From Dyadobacter sp. CY345 (GTDB lineage: Bacteria; Bacteroidota; Bacteroidia; Cytophagales; Spirosomataceae): a stretch of DNA of 64,000 nt. The stretch's first letter is position 1; each line of letters begins with the position of its first letter. Made by a program: the position numbers and the translations under genes. The notes beneath the pieces are model-generated. The model was not told the DNA's origin. It searched no databases and saw only the letters and a list, made by a program, of their open reading frames with translations. Shown here piece after piece: positions 45,615 through 54,959 of this stretch. The stretch covers positions 62,001 to 126,000 of the forward strand of contig NZ_JAKFFS010000006.1 of assembly GCF_021502725.1 (NCBI RefSeq), given 5' to 3'.

Positions 45615-46025
45615 ATGATGAACCAACAGACTTCCTTAAAATTAATCAATTTTGCTCTTTGGATTGCTCAGATTCTTCTGGCAGCCAGTCTTGTTTGGTC
45701 ATTTTTCATGAAATTGTTCCAGCCAATTGAACAATTATCTTTGATGTGGCCCTGGGCAGGTCAGGTATCACCTGTACTGATCACGTTGACAGGAATTGTG
45801 GATCTTTGTGCTGCAGTCGGATTGATATTTCCGTCGGTCCTGCGCATTCGACCGAGATTCACACCCATTGCAGCGGTCGGAATTATTTTGCTGATGGTTT
45901 GCGCGAGTATTTTTCATATTTTAAGAGGCGAAACATCAGTAATCGGATTTAACGTCATTTTTGCTTTTATCGCTGCTTTCATCGCATGGGGAAGATTTAA
46001 GAAAATTCCCATTCCGACCAAATAA
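45615..46025 (+). CDS. Small DoxX-like membrane protein
   Basis: A 136-residue protein with four hydrophobic segments, as in the DoxX_2/DoxX-like family. It includes IAQILLAASLVWSFFMKLF and a VLITLTGIVDLCAAVGLIFPS segment. Members are often induced by electrophile or oxidative stress and are frequently paired with an HxlR or other regulator, as here. Biochemical function is not established. It is unrelated in size to the two large DoxX-like proteins of the sulfur operon. Confidence 0.85.
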   Translation: MMNQQTSLKLINFALWIAQILLAASLVWSFFMKLFQPIEQLSLMWPWAGQVSPVLITLTGIVDLCAAVGLIFPSVLRIRPRFTPIAAVGIILLMVCASIFHILRGETSVIGFNVIFAFIAAFIAWGRFKKIPIPTK

Positions 46026-46268
46026 TACAATTATTTCCGAATACGAAACTACCCAGATTTAGGTAAAATTTATGCTGTTAAGTTCTGTAAATCAATTAAA
46101 TAATACATATTTTAACGATTCTTTCGCATACTTATTCTCTGGCCTGTTTTTAAAAGAATTATATAGTAATTTAGCTAACCATTGAACATCTTATTAACGA
46201 GTGCCGCGTAAAACTCGGCAACGACTTCAATGGTAGCTATTCGTAAAAAACTCAGCCCGATTTGAACC

Positions 46269-47231
46269 ATGGAGCCTTCATCAAATATTTCGATAAGCTC
46301 GACATCTGACTGTAAAATTTTAATCGTTGAAGACGAGTATATTATTGCCAATGATCTTGAAATAATATTGAATGCTGCTGGGTATCCGGTTATCGGAATT
46401 GCTAAATCGGTTTCCAAGGCCAGGGCCCTGATAGACGAAGAAAGGCCGGATATGGTGTTGCTTGATATTTATCTGAAAGGAGGTGAAACTGGCATTGAGC
46501 TGGCCAAGCAACTTGAAGTAAGTAATATCCCATTTATCTACACATCAGCCAATGACAATCAAAGCGTACTGGAAGCGATAAAAGACACAAATCCAAGTGG
46601 TTATATCGTTAAGCCTTTTCGGAAAAAGGATATTCTTACCGCAATTCAAGTTGCGAGGACAGTTCATACAAGTGGCTCGAAACTAACCGATAATGAAATA
46701 AAAGTTTTACAGAATGCACTCATCGAAAACTTGTCAGGTACTGAAAACTGGAACGATCGTATATTAACATCGGCCAGGTTGATTCAGAAATATGTACCGT
46801 TCGACCTTCTTACAATACGCTCCCATACCCCGACAGACGCAAATATTTTCAATTACCATCGTGTCGGTTTTGATGATTATCAGATTTTGAGCGTTCAGGC
46901 TGTTCAGAAAAAGTCAAGTTCTCCTATGGGTTTGGAAATGATTACGTCAGCAGCCCGTCCGCCAGAAGGTTTATCTCTTTATTCACAAAAATCACTTGAC
47001 GAACTTTGCCAAAGCGATAAATATATTGAACTACTTGTAAAGACCTTCAAATTAAATTCAGCATTGATGATGTCGTTTAAATCCTCAGATACAGAGCTGC
47101 TCTCAATAAGTTTTTTAAGTCGAAAGCAGGAAATTTATAAACCATATCATCAACAATTACTCGAAAATATCAGAAGTGCGTTACGCTCAATGGCTGAACG
47201 GATTATGTCTCAGCAGGCCCTATTTCAATAA
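46269..47231 (+). CDS. Response regulator with C-terminal GAF-like domain, no DNA-binding domain
   Basis: A 320-residue protein. The receiver (about 15-130) is intact: acidic residues Glu21-Asp22, phospho-acceptor Asp66 in MVLLDIYLKGG, Thr92 and Lys115 in YIVKPFRKKD. The C-terminal about 185 residues lack any HTH; their pattern (a helical start, then alternating strands and a closing helix LLENIRSALRSMAERI) is compatible with a GAF-like fold. In relatives such a segment is often followed by a Fis-type HTH or AAA domain, so this may be a shortened form acting through protein contacts. It starts with ATG at 46269 and is followed by a TPR histidine kinase on the same strand. Confidence 0.82.
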   Translation: MEPSSNISISSTSDCKILIVEDEYIIANDLEIILNAAGYPVIGIAKSVSKARALIDEERPDMVLLDIYLKGGETGIELAKQLEVSNIPFIYTSANDNQSVLEAIKDTNPSGYIVKPFRKKDILTAIQVARTVHTSGSKLTDNEIKVLQNALIENLSGTENWNDRILTSARLIQKYVPFDLLTIRSHTPTDANIFNYHRVGFDDYQILSVQAVQKKSSSPMGLEMITSAARPPEGLSLYSQKSLDELCQSDKYIELLVKTFKLNSALMMSFKSSDTELLSISFLSRKQEIYKPYHQQLLENIRSALRSMAERIMSQQALFQ

Positions 47232-47334
47232 AATTAAGATTAATTTTTTTATAGATAAAAAATCAAAACATCCTAAACGGACTAAAAAATCGCCGCCCGT
47301 AAATTCCCGAAAGATTACGCCAACCAAAACACCT

Positions 47335-50004
47335 ATGTTTCGCAGCCAAGTTTGTGACGTTATTCAGCATACTTTGAGTCGATTGCGGTCGGTGTCCATT
47401 CTTTTTTGCGCGTTGGTTTTCATATTGCCAGTGAAACGCACAGACGCACAATCAATCTCGTCAATTAAAGCCGATGAGCTGCTTGATGATTTACAGTCTG
47501 TAAAATCCGATACAAACCGGGTGAGAAATTTGCTGATTCTGGGTAATTATTATTTAAAAAAAACGCTGAATCCTGTTTACGATCTGGATAGTGTATTGGT
47601 ATTTGCAACACAAGCCCAGGAATTAAGTCTTCGTTTGCGCTATAAGTCAGGCGTCGAAAACGCTGCAATTCTGAAAGGCAAAATATACATTAAACAAAAA
47701 AAGGCAGGGAGTTTATCTCGTATTGTAAAAACGCTGAGCGATACCAGTCGGATTATACTGCTTATCGAATCAGGAGTATCTAATCTGCGACCAACCTTCA
47801 CCCAAAAAGCGAAACGTGACAGTGCAATGCTTTTGTTTCAGCAGGCTGAACGGATAAGTCAAAAAATCGGTAACCAAAAATGGCTGGAAGAAAGCCATTG
47901 TATGATCGGTACTACGTATTTACTCAATAAAGATTGGAGTAATGGTAAAGCTTTTTTCACGAAAGTGATTGAGGCAAGGCAGAGAGCTGGTGATAAACCC
48001 GGCGAAATAAAGGCTTTGCTGAGATTGTCTACGACGACATTCTGCGATGACTGCCGGGAAAATATGAAGGCCCTGGAAAGGGCGCTTGCACTTGCGCGAG
48101 AGATCGGAGACCAGGCACAAGAAATGCTTATTCTGATGGAAATGGGTTATGAGCATTTTCAATTAGACAAAGGCGATACCAAAATCGTCGAACAAATAGC
48201 ATTACAGGTCTTGGCTATTCAAAAGAAAATAGGTTTTCAGCCGCTCATACAAGCTTACCACGCGCTGGCAGAGGCTAGCGTTTATAAGGCACCGGGAGAA
48301 TATGGATATTTATCGAATGCCTACTATTTATTGTCAGACGTCAGCCAGGCAAAGGGAGATTTGAATAAAAAGTTATTATATATTCTGGAAGTAGTTAAAG
48401 GTATAGAAAACAGCGGATTATCAGATGAACTTGACCTCGCATATTACAAACTTGGAAACGCGTATTTTGAGCTTGGCCAGTTTGATAAGAGTATGGAATA
48501 TCATCAAAAATCGCTGGCACTCAGCCGTCAAAAAGGCCAGCTCTTTATTCATATCGGGCTGGCTACCCGTCTGGCAATGACTTTATTAAATCAGGGAAAA
48601 GCATCGGAAGCGTTAAGCATTTTACAGAACGTAACACGGAAAAACAGGCTTTATACCTACGAAGACAATCTGCTTCTGGCTCAGTCCTTTGGAGCCTGTT
48701 ATAATGTCTTGAAACAGTATCGACTGGCTGAGAAATATTATCTTGAAAGTGTGACTTGGAGCAAAGAAACAATTTCTTATTTCCAGTACATGGCCTGGCG
48801 GCGGATCAGTCAGTTTTATGTGACAAGTGGTCAGTATCAAAAGGCTGATATCTATCTGAACAGGCTTTTGGCCGCACCCTCAACGAAAATTATTCCGAGT
48901 CATCAGATTGAAGTTCAGTTGATGAGCTTCAAGGTTGATTCGGCACAGGGAAATTATTCTGAGGCTATCAAACATTATCAAAAATACCACGCGTTAAACG
49001 ATTCCATTTTTAATGAGCGCAAAAGCAATCAGATAAACCAGCTTAGCATTCAATACGAAACTGAAAAGAAGGACCAGGACCTTCGGCTGAAACAGCAAGC
49101 GATTCAAATTTTAACTGAACAGAGCCAGCGTCAGCAAAATCAATTACAGCAAGCCGCAACGTTTAGAAACGGGATGATTGCAGGAGCCATATTGCTCATT
49201 CTTCTGCTCGTTCTTGGGTTTAGCAGTTACCGTCTTAAACAGCAAAACAACAAGTTACTGGAAGCAAAACAGATTGAAATTAATCGCAAAAACCACTCGC
49301 TGGAACTTATTGTGCAGGAAAAAGATCATCTGCTGATTGATAAGGAACAGCTGTTAAAAGATAAAGATCATCTTCTGGAAGAACGGGAATGGATGCTGAT
49401 GGAAATGCATCATCGTGTAAAAAATAATTTGCAAATTATTTCCAGCCTTTTAAATTCTCAGGGTTCGTTTTTGGAAGATAAAGTAGCATTAAGCGCCATC
49501 CGGGAGAGCCAGAACCGGGTTCATGCCATGGCTCTAATTCACCAGAAATTGTATCAGACAAACCGGTTATCCAGCGTTCCTATGGTCACCTACGTTCAGG
49601 AAATTGTTGATTATCTGATCAATTCGTTTAATATGACCAATACGGTTTATAAAGAAATTTCTGTTGCACCGATTGATCTGAATGTCACTTTCGCGGTGCC
49701 ATTGGGGCTCATTCTCAATGAGGCAGTAACGAATTCTTTGAAGTATGCATTTCCCGGCGGACGGTACGGCACTTTAAAAATTGAATTTATTGAACAGGGA
49801 AGCAAGACATACCGGTTAATTATTGGTGACGATGGAATCGGTTTTCCTGCTAATCTGAATCCATCTAAAAGTCGGACGCTTGGAATGAGTTTAATCCGTG
49901 GTTTGAGCGAGCAGATCGACGGAATACTGCACATCAGCCAACAAAACGGAGTTCAGATCAGTCTGACTTTTGTAGAAGAAAAAAATGTTAGGGTACAGGC
50001 ATAA
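47335..50004 (+). CDS. TPR-containing HisKA_2 sensor histidine kinase
   Basis: An 889-residue sensor kinase from the ATG at 47335. The open frame extends back to 47176 inside the previous gene, but the later ATG begins a clear signal peptide (to about residue 39, ending RTDAQ). A periplasmic series of TPR-like helices follows (about 70-600), then one membrane helix (GMIAGAILLILLLVLGFSSY), a coiled coil, and a HisKA_2 block with the phospho-acceptor His in LMEMHHRVKNNLQIISSLL. The HATPase domain has LGLILNEAVTNSLKYAFPGG and GDDGIGFP. The receiver protein encoded just before is the natural partner. Signal unknown. Confidence 0.93.
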   Translation: MFRSQVCDVIQHTLSRLRSVSILFCALVFILPVKRTDAQSISSIKADELLDDLQSVKSDTNRVRNLLILGNYYLKKTLNPVYDLDSVLVFATQAQELSLRLRYKSGVENAAILKGKIYIKQKKAGSLSRIVKTLSDTSRIILLIESGVSNLRPTFTQKAKRDSAMLLFQQAERISQKIGNQKWLEESHCMIGTTYLLNKDWSNGKAFFTKVIEARQRAGDKPGEIKALLRLSTTTFCDDCRENMKALERALALAREIGDQAQEMLILMEMGYEHFQLDKGDTKIVEQIALQVLAIQKKIGFQPLIQAYHALAEASVYKAPGEYGYLSNAYYLLSDVSQAKGDLNKKLLYILEVVKGIENSGLSDELDLAYYKLGNAYFELGQFDKSMEYHQKSLALSRQKGQLFIHIGLATRLAMTLLNQGKASEALSILQNVTRKNRLYTYEDNLLLAQSFGACYNVLKQYRLAEKYYLESVTWSKETISYFQYMAWRRISQFYVTSGQYQKADIYLNRLLAAPSTKIIPSHQIEVQLMSFKVDSAQGNYSEAIKHYQKYHALNDSIFNERKSNQINQLSIQYETEKKDQDLRLKQQAIQILTEQSQRQQNQLQQAATFRNGMIAGAILLILLLVLGFSSYRLKQQNNKLLEAKQIEINRKNHSLELIVQEKDHLLIDKEQLLKDKDHLLEEREWMLMEMHHRVKNNLQIISSLLNSQGSFLEDKVALSAIRESQNRVHAMALIHQKLYQTNRLSSVPMVTYVQEIVDYLINSFNMTNTVYKEISVAPIDLNVTFAVPLGLILNEAVTNSLKYAFPGGRYGTLKIEFIEQGSKTYRLIIGDDGIGFPANLNPSKSRTLGMSLIRGLSEQIDGILHISQQNGVQISLTFVEEKNVRVQA

Positions 50005-50046
50005 GGAGTTTCTGTTTTATAATTGTTGATCAACCTCATCCTCACA

Positions 50047-50838
50047 TTATTTCAGCTTTTTGAGATAAATATTTCCGTAATAATTACTTATCATAATCTC
50101 CGGTCCGCCTCCACTTATCTTTCCGTATAACCAATCGTCCAACGTAGATTTGTTAACGCCTGAACTACTAGATTTTACCATTTTAGCGGCGCCTTGCGAA
50201 ACATCAAAGTCGCTAAAAACTTCGCCTTGTTCTGATTTTACTTTCAGGTCAGCCTTCAATGATGCAGGATACGAAAGATCGATCCTGCCGCCCATCGAAG
50301 AAAATGCCATGGGTTTATCCAGACTGATTTTACGAAATGACGCCTTCAAAAGACCATTGTATGTGTTCGCAAGTATCGAACCTCCGACGTTATTTAAAGT
50401 GATCGAACCATTTACATTGTCTACCTCCATGTCGCCTATTACATTTTCAACAATGATATCGCCCTTGTCATAAGTCCGCAGTTTTAAAGAAGTCCGGCGC
50501 GGCACTTTGATGGAAACATTGACTGGAAATAACGCGCTGTTGGTATTGATCGTAACATGATTGTTTTTTTCCTCGGCGGAAAGTCCAAGTGGATTTCCTT
50601 TTGTAAGGCGCTTCATGCCCTGACCTTTTTCTCCTGGCAATTCGCCCGAGGCATCAACGATTACGTCAGTTCCGGCATAAGCCTGGATATTAATTGAACC
50701 GTAAACCAGATTAATGTCTACCGTTCCGGGCTTGCCAGGATTTTCCAAACTCACAACTAACTGACCTTTGATGTTACTTTGAGCCTCAACAGCAGTGCAT
50801 AGCAATAGCAGGAGACCAGTTTTCAGGTATCTGTTCAT
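50047..50838 (-). CDS. Exported DUF4097-type beta-repeat protein
   Basis: A 263-residue protein with a signal peptide (to about residue 19) and then repeated short beta-strands typical of DUF4097/putative adhesin (for example IIVENVIGDMEVDNVNGSI and NNVGGSILANTYNG). Such proteins form right-handed beta-solenoid structures. Members often follow an ECF sigma/anti-sigma pair, as here (32-base gap after the anti-sigma gene), and may be part of an envelope-stress circuit. Function is not established. Confidence 0.85.
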   Translation of the reverse strand: MNRYLKTGLLLLLCTAVEAQSNIKGQLVVSLENPGKPGTVDINLVYGSINIQAYAGTDVIVDASGELPGEKGQGMKRLTKGNPLGLSAEEKNNHVTINTNSALFPVNVSIKVPRRTSLKLRTYDKGDIIVENVIGDMEVDNVNGSITLNNVGGSILANTYNGLLKASFRKISLDKPMAFSSMGGRIDLSYPASLKADLKVKSEQGEVFSDFDVSQGAAKMVKSSSSGVNKSTLDDWLYGKISGGGPEIMISNYYGNIYLKKLK

Positions 50839-50870
50839 TATTTCAGAAATTTATTATGCTAAATAATATT

Positions 50871-51692
50871 TTAAGAAAGTTGCAAAATGGACTTTTTGAC
50901 TTTTTCCTTTACTGGTCCACGTATTCCTTTTTGATGAAGCAATTCCCGCAGCGCCTTAACCGACCCCTTTTCCTGTAATTTAACCATCAGGTCAGCAAGT
51001 GCCATTTGGACAACCGGCGATTCCTGGTGAGGAAGTGAATGAATAAGTCCCTTCCTGACTTTCGGATTGTCCGTATACCTGATAAGTGCTTCTAATGCCG
51101 CGAGACGAACATTCGTATTGGAATCATAATTGAGCGTAGTCAACAGCGCCGTGAAGACCTGATCATCCGCCTGATCAATTTCCGTGGAAATACTGACTGC
51201 ATGCAGCCGCTCTGCCGCCGATGGATTTTCGAGTAAAGTCATCATCATAATCTGTCTCATTTCCTGCACCTGCATCGCCATTGTATCAATCTGCTGTTGG
51301 GAAACTTCACCTGCGGCTACGCTGCGAAGCCAGTATCCGGCCGTAACTCCTGTAAAGAGCAGGAAAATAGACGCAGCAATTTGTAACCAAAATACAGGCC
51401 CCGAGATCCGCTTGGAATCTTTGGTAGATTTTGCCGGTAAACTAAGAGGTTCTTGCCCTTCCTGATACAACATCTCAAAGAATTTGGTGTGCATGTCGGG
51501 GCTTGGCTCCGGCGGCTGATCCGTTTTCAGCCATTGCCTCAGTTCCGTAATAACCGCAAGTTCTTCCTGACAGCCTAAACATTGGGCTATATGCTGATCC
51601 AGCAAATGTTTTTCGTCAGAAGACAATTCGCCCTCCTTTGTATCTAGGAGCCAGTCTTTTGCCTTGTCGCAGTCGATATGGTTACCGTTCAT
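50871..51692 (-). CDS. Zinc-finger anti-sigma factor with HEAT-repeat C-terminus
   Basis: A 273-residue membrane protein. The N-terminal zinc-finger (ZAS) motif HIAQCLGCQEEL (about residues 29-40) with an upstream Cys binds the ECF sigma factor in the cytoplasm. One membrane helix (about 103-125) is followed by a periplasmic segment containing HEAT-like repeats (ALLTTLNYDSNTNVRLAALEAL and LADLMVKLQEKGSVKALREL). HEAT repeats at this position are unusual compared with ordinary anti-sigma proteins and may sense a protein partner. It overlaps the sigma gene by 11 bases. Confidence 0.88.
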   Translation of the reverse strand: MNGNHIDCDKAKDWLLDTKEGELSSDEKHLLDQHIAQCLGCQEELAVITELRQWLKTDQPPEPSPDMHTKFFEMLYQEGQEPLSLPAKSTKDSKRISGPVFWLQIAASIFLLFTGVTAGYWLRSVAAGEVSQQQIDTMAMQVQEMRQIMMMTLLENPSAAERLHAVSISTEIDQADDQVFTALLTTLNYDSNTNVRLAALEALIRYTDNPKVRKGLIHSLPHQESPVVQMALADLMVKLQEKGSVKALRELLHQKGIRGPVKEKVKKSILQLS

Positions 51693-52239
51693 GTTCCGTT
51701 TTTAAATAAATAATTTTCAGCTCGTTTATGGCCCGGTGAACCCGGGTTTTAACTGCTCCTTCCGTAACGTTCAGAATCTCAGCGATCTCTTTATATTTGA
51801 GCTCCTGATATTCACTCATCACCAGCACCTCACGGTGGGCATCACTTAACTTTGCCAGTGCATTTCTTAACTGCACGGCCTGTTCCGTTTTGTGCAGAGA
51901 TTCATCTGCCAGCGTACCTCCTCCTACCCTTTCAGCATAATCGTCCAAATTCTGACAATAAGTTGTGCGTTTGTTTTGCTGCACCTGGTCAAGAAGAACA
52001 TTTCGTGCAAGCTGGTACATCCAGCTTCTGAACGCTCCTTCTCCCGAAAATGAATTTCTGTACCTGATCATCCGGTAAAAAGCGGTTTGAACCATGTCCT
52101 CACACAAATCAGGATTTCCGTTCATGTGGTAAAAAAATCCGAACAATTCCCTGTGATAACGCTTAAACAGCAGTCCCATCGGAAACAAATCGCCCTCTTT
52201 TACCCGGAGCATCAGCGCATTATCAGCCAGTGAATTCAA
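51682..52239 (-). CDS. ECF RNA polymerase sigma factor
   Basis: A 185-residue ECF sigma factor. Region 2 contains LFKRYHRELFGFFYHMNGNPDLCEDMVQTAFYRMIRYRNSF, and region 4 contains LSDAHREVLVMSEYQELKYKEIAEILNVTEGAVKTRVHRAINEL. The stop overlaps the anti-sigma gene by 11 bases, which indicates translational coupling. The unit sigma/anti-sigma/DUF4097 is probably autoregulated. The 52240-52527 gap upstream holds promoters for this gene and for the divergent TonB receptor. Confidence 0.94.
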   Translation of the reverse strand: MNSLADNALMLRVKEGDLFPMGLLFKRYHRELFGFFYHMNGNPDLCEDMVQTAFYRMIRYRNSFSGEGAFRSWMYQLARNVLLDQVQQNKRTTYCQNLDDYAERVGGGTLADESLHKTEQAVQLRNALAKLSDAHREVLVMSEYQELKYKEIAEILNVTEGAVKTRVHRAINELKIIYLKTEHER

Positions 52240-52527
52240 TTGTATAGACGATCAGGTTTATAAATTCTACGTGAAGACCGGGATAAAATAAAAAGGTTAC
52301 CGATTTGCTGATATTTTTTTCCTTAACCTTTCGATTTAGAGTCAAACAGTTAAACTAACGTTTACCAAAAGCTATCGATTCAGCTAATACGTTTACATTT
52401 TTAACATTAAAAAGCAATTAAAAACACGTCGTACAGAATTAAAATCTGTAACATCTGCTGACTATACGTTTTTTTGTATTTACTTTGTAATTAGTCTAAA
52501 TAATGAAAATAATTCAGCAGCCGTTTT
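52240..52527. promoter_or_regulatory. Divergent promoter region between sigma factor and siderophore receptor genes
   Basis: 288 AT-rich bases. A -7-like TTACTTTG at about 52481-52488 with TTTTTTG upstream is a weak match in front of the receptor gene. A Fur box could not be recognised by eye. Confidence 0.35.
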
Positions 52528-54945
52528 ATGATTTTACCTTTAAGTGTAATGAATGCCCTCACGCCTGATCGAGTTCGAAATGTCGAATTCTATTTAAAAA
52601 AAATATCAGTACCAATTTTACTATTGCTGGTTCTTTCAATTGTAAATCCATCTGCCTATGCCCAGTCGCATCAGGCCGGAATTATTAAGGGTATCGTCAC
52701 CACCATTGATGGAGCACCAGCCCGGGGAATGACTATCAAAATCAAAAATACCTCCAAAGGTACCATTGCCAACACCAACGGAAGTTTTGAATTTAAGAGC
52801 CTTACTGTTGGAAACTATATTCTGGAATTTTCCATGATCGGTTATGAAACTTCGACAGCCGAAGCATCAGTCACAGAAGAAAATCCAACGGCCAATCTAT
52901 CGGTTCAACTTGATTTTTCTTCCCGTAAACTTGACGAGGTGATCATCAGCAGCGGCGGAAACCGTTTCGCAAAAAAAGAAAGCGACGATGTTTCTAAAAT
53001 GCCGATCTCGAATATGGAAAACCCGCAGGTATACAGCGTTGTCAGCAAAGAGCTTATGAAGGAACAGATCGTTACTGACTATAACAGCGCATTCAAAAAC
53101 GTGCCCGGCGCAGGGATTGCCGAGGTCAGAAACCAAGGCCGGACAACCTCAATATCAAGAGGTTTTGCAACACCACAACTTGTTAGAAACGGCGTGGGAA
53201 GTTTTACTTATTCCTCAATCGACCCGGCCAATCTTGAACGTATCGAAGTAATTAAGGGGCCATCCGCTACGCTGTTTGGAAGCACATTGTCATCTTTTGG
53301 CGGATTGTTCAACAGGGTTACCAAAAAGCCATTTGATACATTTAAGGGTGAAGTTTCTTTCTCGGCCGGAAGCTGGGACCTCAACCGACTGACGCTTGAT
53401 ATTAATACGCCGCTCAACGAAGATAAATCTGCTTTGTTGCGTGTGAACACAGCGATGCATAGTGAAAGAAGTTTTCAGGATGCAGGTTTCGCCCGCAATT
53501 TTTTGATCGCACCAAGCTTTTCGTATGCTGTAAATGAACGCCTTACCTTACTTTTGGATGTTGAGTTCAGCGGTTATAAATCCACATCACCCATGCGGGT
53601 TGCGCCATCGACGCGAGGAAAAGCGAGAAGTGTTACCGAATTGGGCATGCCTTACAAAATGTCTTTTGCTAATAATACGATCAATTACGCCGGCCAGCAA
53701 TATAATATTTTCGGGCAAATCAAATACAAATTATCGCCGCAGTGGACATCCCAAACCGTTGTTTCAAGAACAAGGTCTTCGGCTGACGGAAATGTTGTCG
53801 GCCTGACTATTCTTACTGATTCAACTTTACGCCAGACGGTTACCAATCAGGACTATCCGTACTACGGTACTAATTTCCAACAGAATTTCATTGGCGATTT
53901 CCATTTGGGGCCACTAAGAAACCGTATCGTGGCCGGAATTGATGTGTATAGTTTACGCGCCACCCGCAACGATGCCTCGGTTAACATGCCCGCCATTAAT
54001 TTCAAAAACCCGGGTAGCGCTTATAACAATTTTAATCTGTCGAAGGTAACTCCGCTGTTGAATGCAGCCACGTATAGTAATTTTGTTTCGCTCAATGAAC
54101 GGACGTATAGTGCTTATGCGTCGGATGTGTTGAATATCACCGATCGGTTGTTGGCCATGGCAAGCCTCCGCATAGACCGCTACGCCAACCTTGGTACCTA
54201 TTTTCCTGCTACCGACTCAACAAGCGGCAACTATAAGCAAATCGCACTTTCACCAAAATTCGGCGTGGTTTACCAGATCGTGAAAGACAGGATCTCGATT
54301 TTTGGTAACTATATGAATGGGTTCAGTAATGTTAGTGGATCTGATTTTTTTGGCAATACTTTTAAACCAAACCAGGCAAACCAGATTGAAGGGGGCGTGA
54401 AACTGGATTACCGTTTTGTCACGGCAACATTTAGCTACTACGATATTTCCGTAACCAATGTCACCCGCGACGATCCGGACCATGCTAACTTTTCGATCCA
54501 GGACGGAACACAGCTTAGCAAAGGTTTCGAAGCAGAATTGATTGCCAACCCTATATCGGGACTGAACATTGTGGCCGGGTTCACTTACAACGAAAGCAAG
54601 TATAGCAAAAGCAACGAGAACATTCAGGGATATCGCCCGACCACAGCCGGCCCACCGCGAATGGCCAATTTGTGGATCAGTTACAGGCTGGTAAAAGGCG
54701 CAGCGAAAGGGCTTGGAGTAGGTTTCGGCGGCGTTTATGGAAGCGAATCTTTCCAGAGTAACACCAAAACTTTCACTTTTACCATCCCATCTTACACAGT
54801 TCTTGACGCATCAGTATTCTATGACCAACCCAGATTCAGAATCGGGCTGAAAGCAGATAACCTGACGAGTGAAAAATACTGGTCTTACCGCTTGGCAGCA
54901 CAAAATCCATTAAGAGTTACCGGCAACATCACGTTCAAGTTTTAA
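52528..54945 (+). CDS. TonB-dependent siderophore-type receptor
   Basis: An 805-residue outer-membrane receptor. The N-terminus has a hydrophobic export segment ending near SAYAQ (residue 46) and a carboxypeptidase-regulatory-like domain (about 52-135). Then come a plug with QVYSVVSKELMKEQIVTDYNSAF and IEVIKGPSATLFGS, typical of FhuA/FecA-type siderophore receptors, and a barrel with a C-terminal strand ending NITFKF. The PepSY membrane gene follows at 14 bases, a pairing seen in iron-uptake loci. ATG codons at 52528 and 52549 are possible starts. Substrate not predictable beyond ferric siderophore or haem. Confidence 0.93.
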   Translation: MILPLSVMNALTPDRVRNVEFYLKKISVPILLLLVLSIVNPSAYAQSHQAGIIKGIVTTIDGAPARGMTIKIKNTSKGTIANTNGSFEFKSLTVGNYILEFSMIGYETSTAEASVTEENPTANLSVQLDFSSRKLDEVIISSGGNRFAKKESDDVSKMPISNMENPQVYSVVSKELMKEQIVTDYNSAFKNVPGAGIAEVRNQGRTTSISRGFATPQLVRNGVGSFTYSSIDPANLERIEVIKGPSATLFGSTLSSFGGLFNRVTKKPFDTFKGEVSFSAGSWDLNRLTLDINTPLNEDKSALLRVNTAMHSERSFQDAGFARNFLIAPSFSYAVNERLTLLLDVEFSGYKSTSPMRVAPSTRGKARSVTELGMPYKMSFANNTINYAGQQYNIFGQIKYKLSPQWTSQTVVSRTRSSADGNVVGLTILTDSTLRQTVTNQDYPYYGTNFQQNFIGDFHLGPLRNRIVAGIDVYSLRATRNDASVNMPAINFKNPGSAYNNFNLSKVTPLLNAATYSNFVSLNERTYSAYASDVLNITDRLLAMASLRIDRYANLGTYFPATDSTSGNYKQIALSPKFGVVYQIVKDRISIFGNYMNGFSNVSGSDFFGNTFKPNQANQIEGGVKLDYRFVTATFSYYDISVTNVTRDDPDHANFSIQDGTQLSKGFEAELIANPISGLNIVAGFTYNESKYSKSNENIQGYRPTTAGPPRMANLWISYRLVKGAAKGLGVGFGGVYGSESFQSNTKTFTFTIPSYTVLDASVFYDQPRFRIGLKADNLTSEKYWSYRLAAQNPLRVTGNITFKF

Positions 54946-54959
54946 TGTAAAAAGAAACT

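Noticed and set aside
46175-46417. 80-codon minus-strand ORF overlapping the response regulator start
   Set aside because: It is mostly antisense to the receiver domain and has no recognisable features of its own.
47176-47334. Upstream extension of the TPR kinase frame into the response regulator gene
   Set aside because: The extra residues are Lys-rich and non-conserved in look; the ATG at 47335 starts a clear signal peptide.
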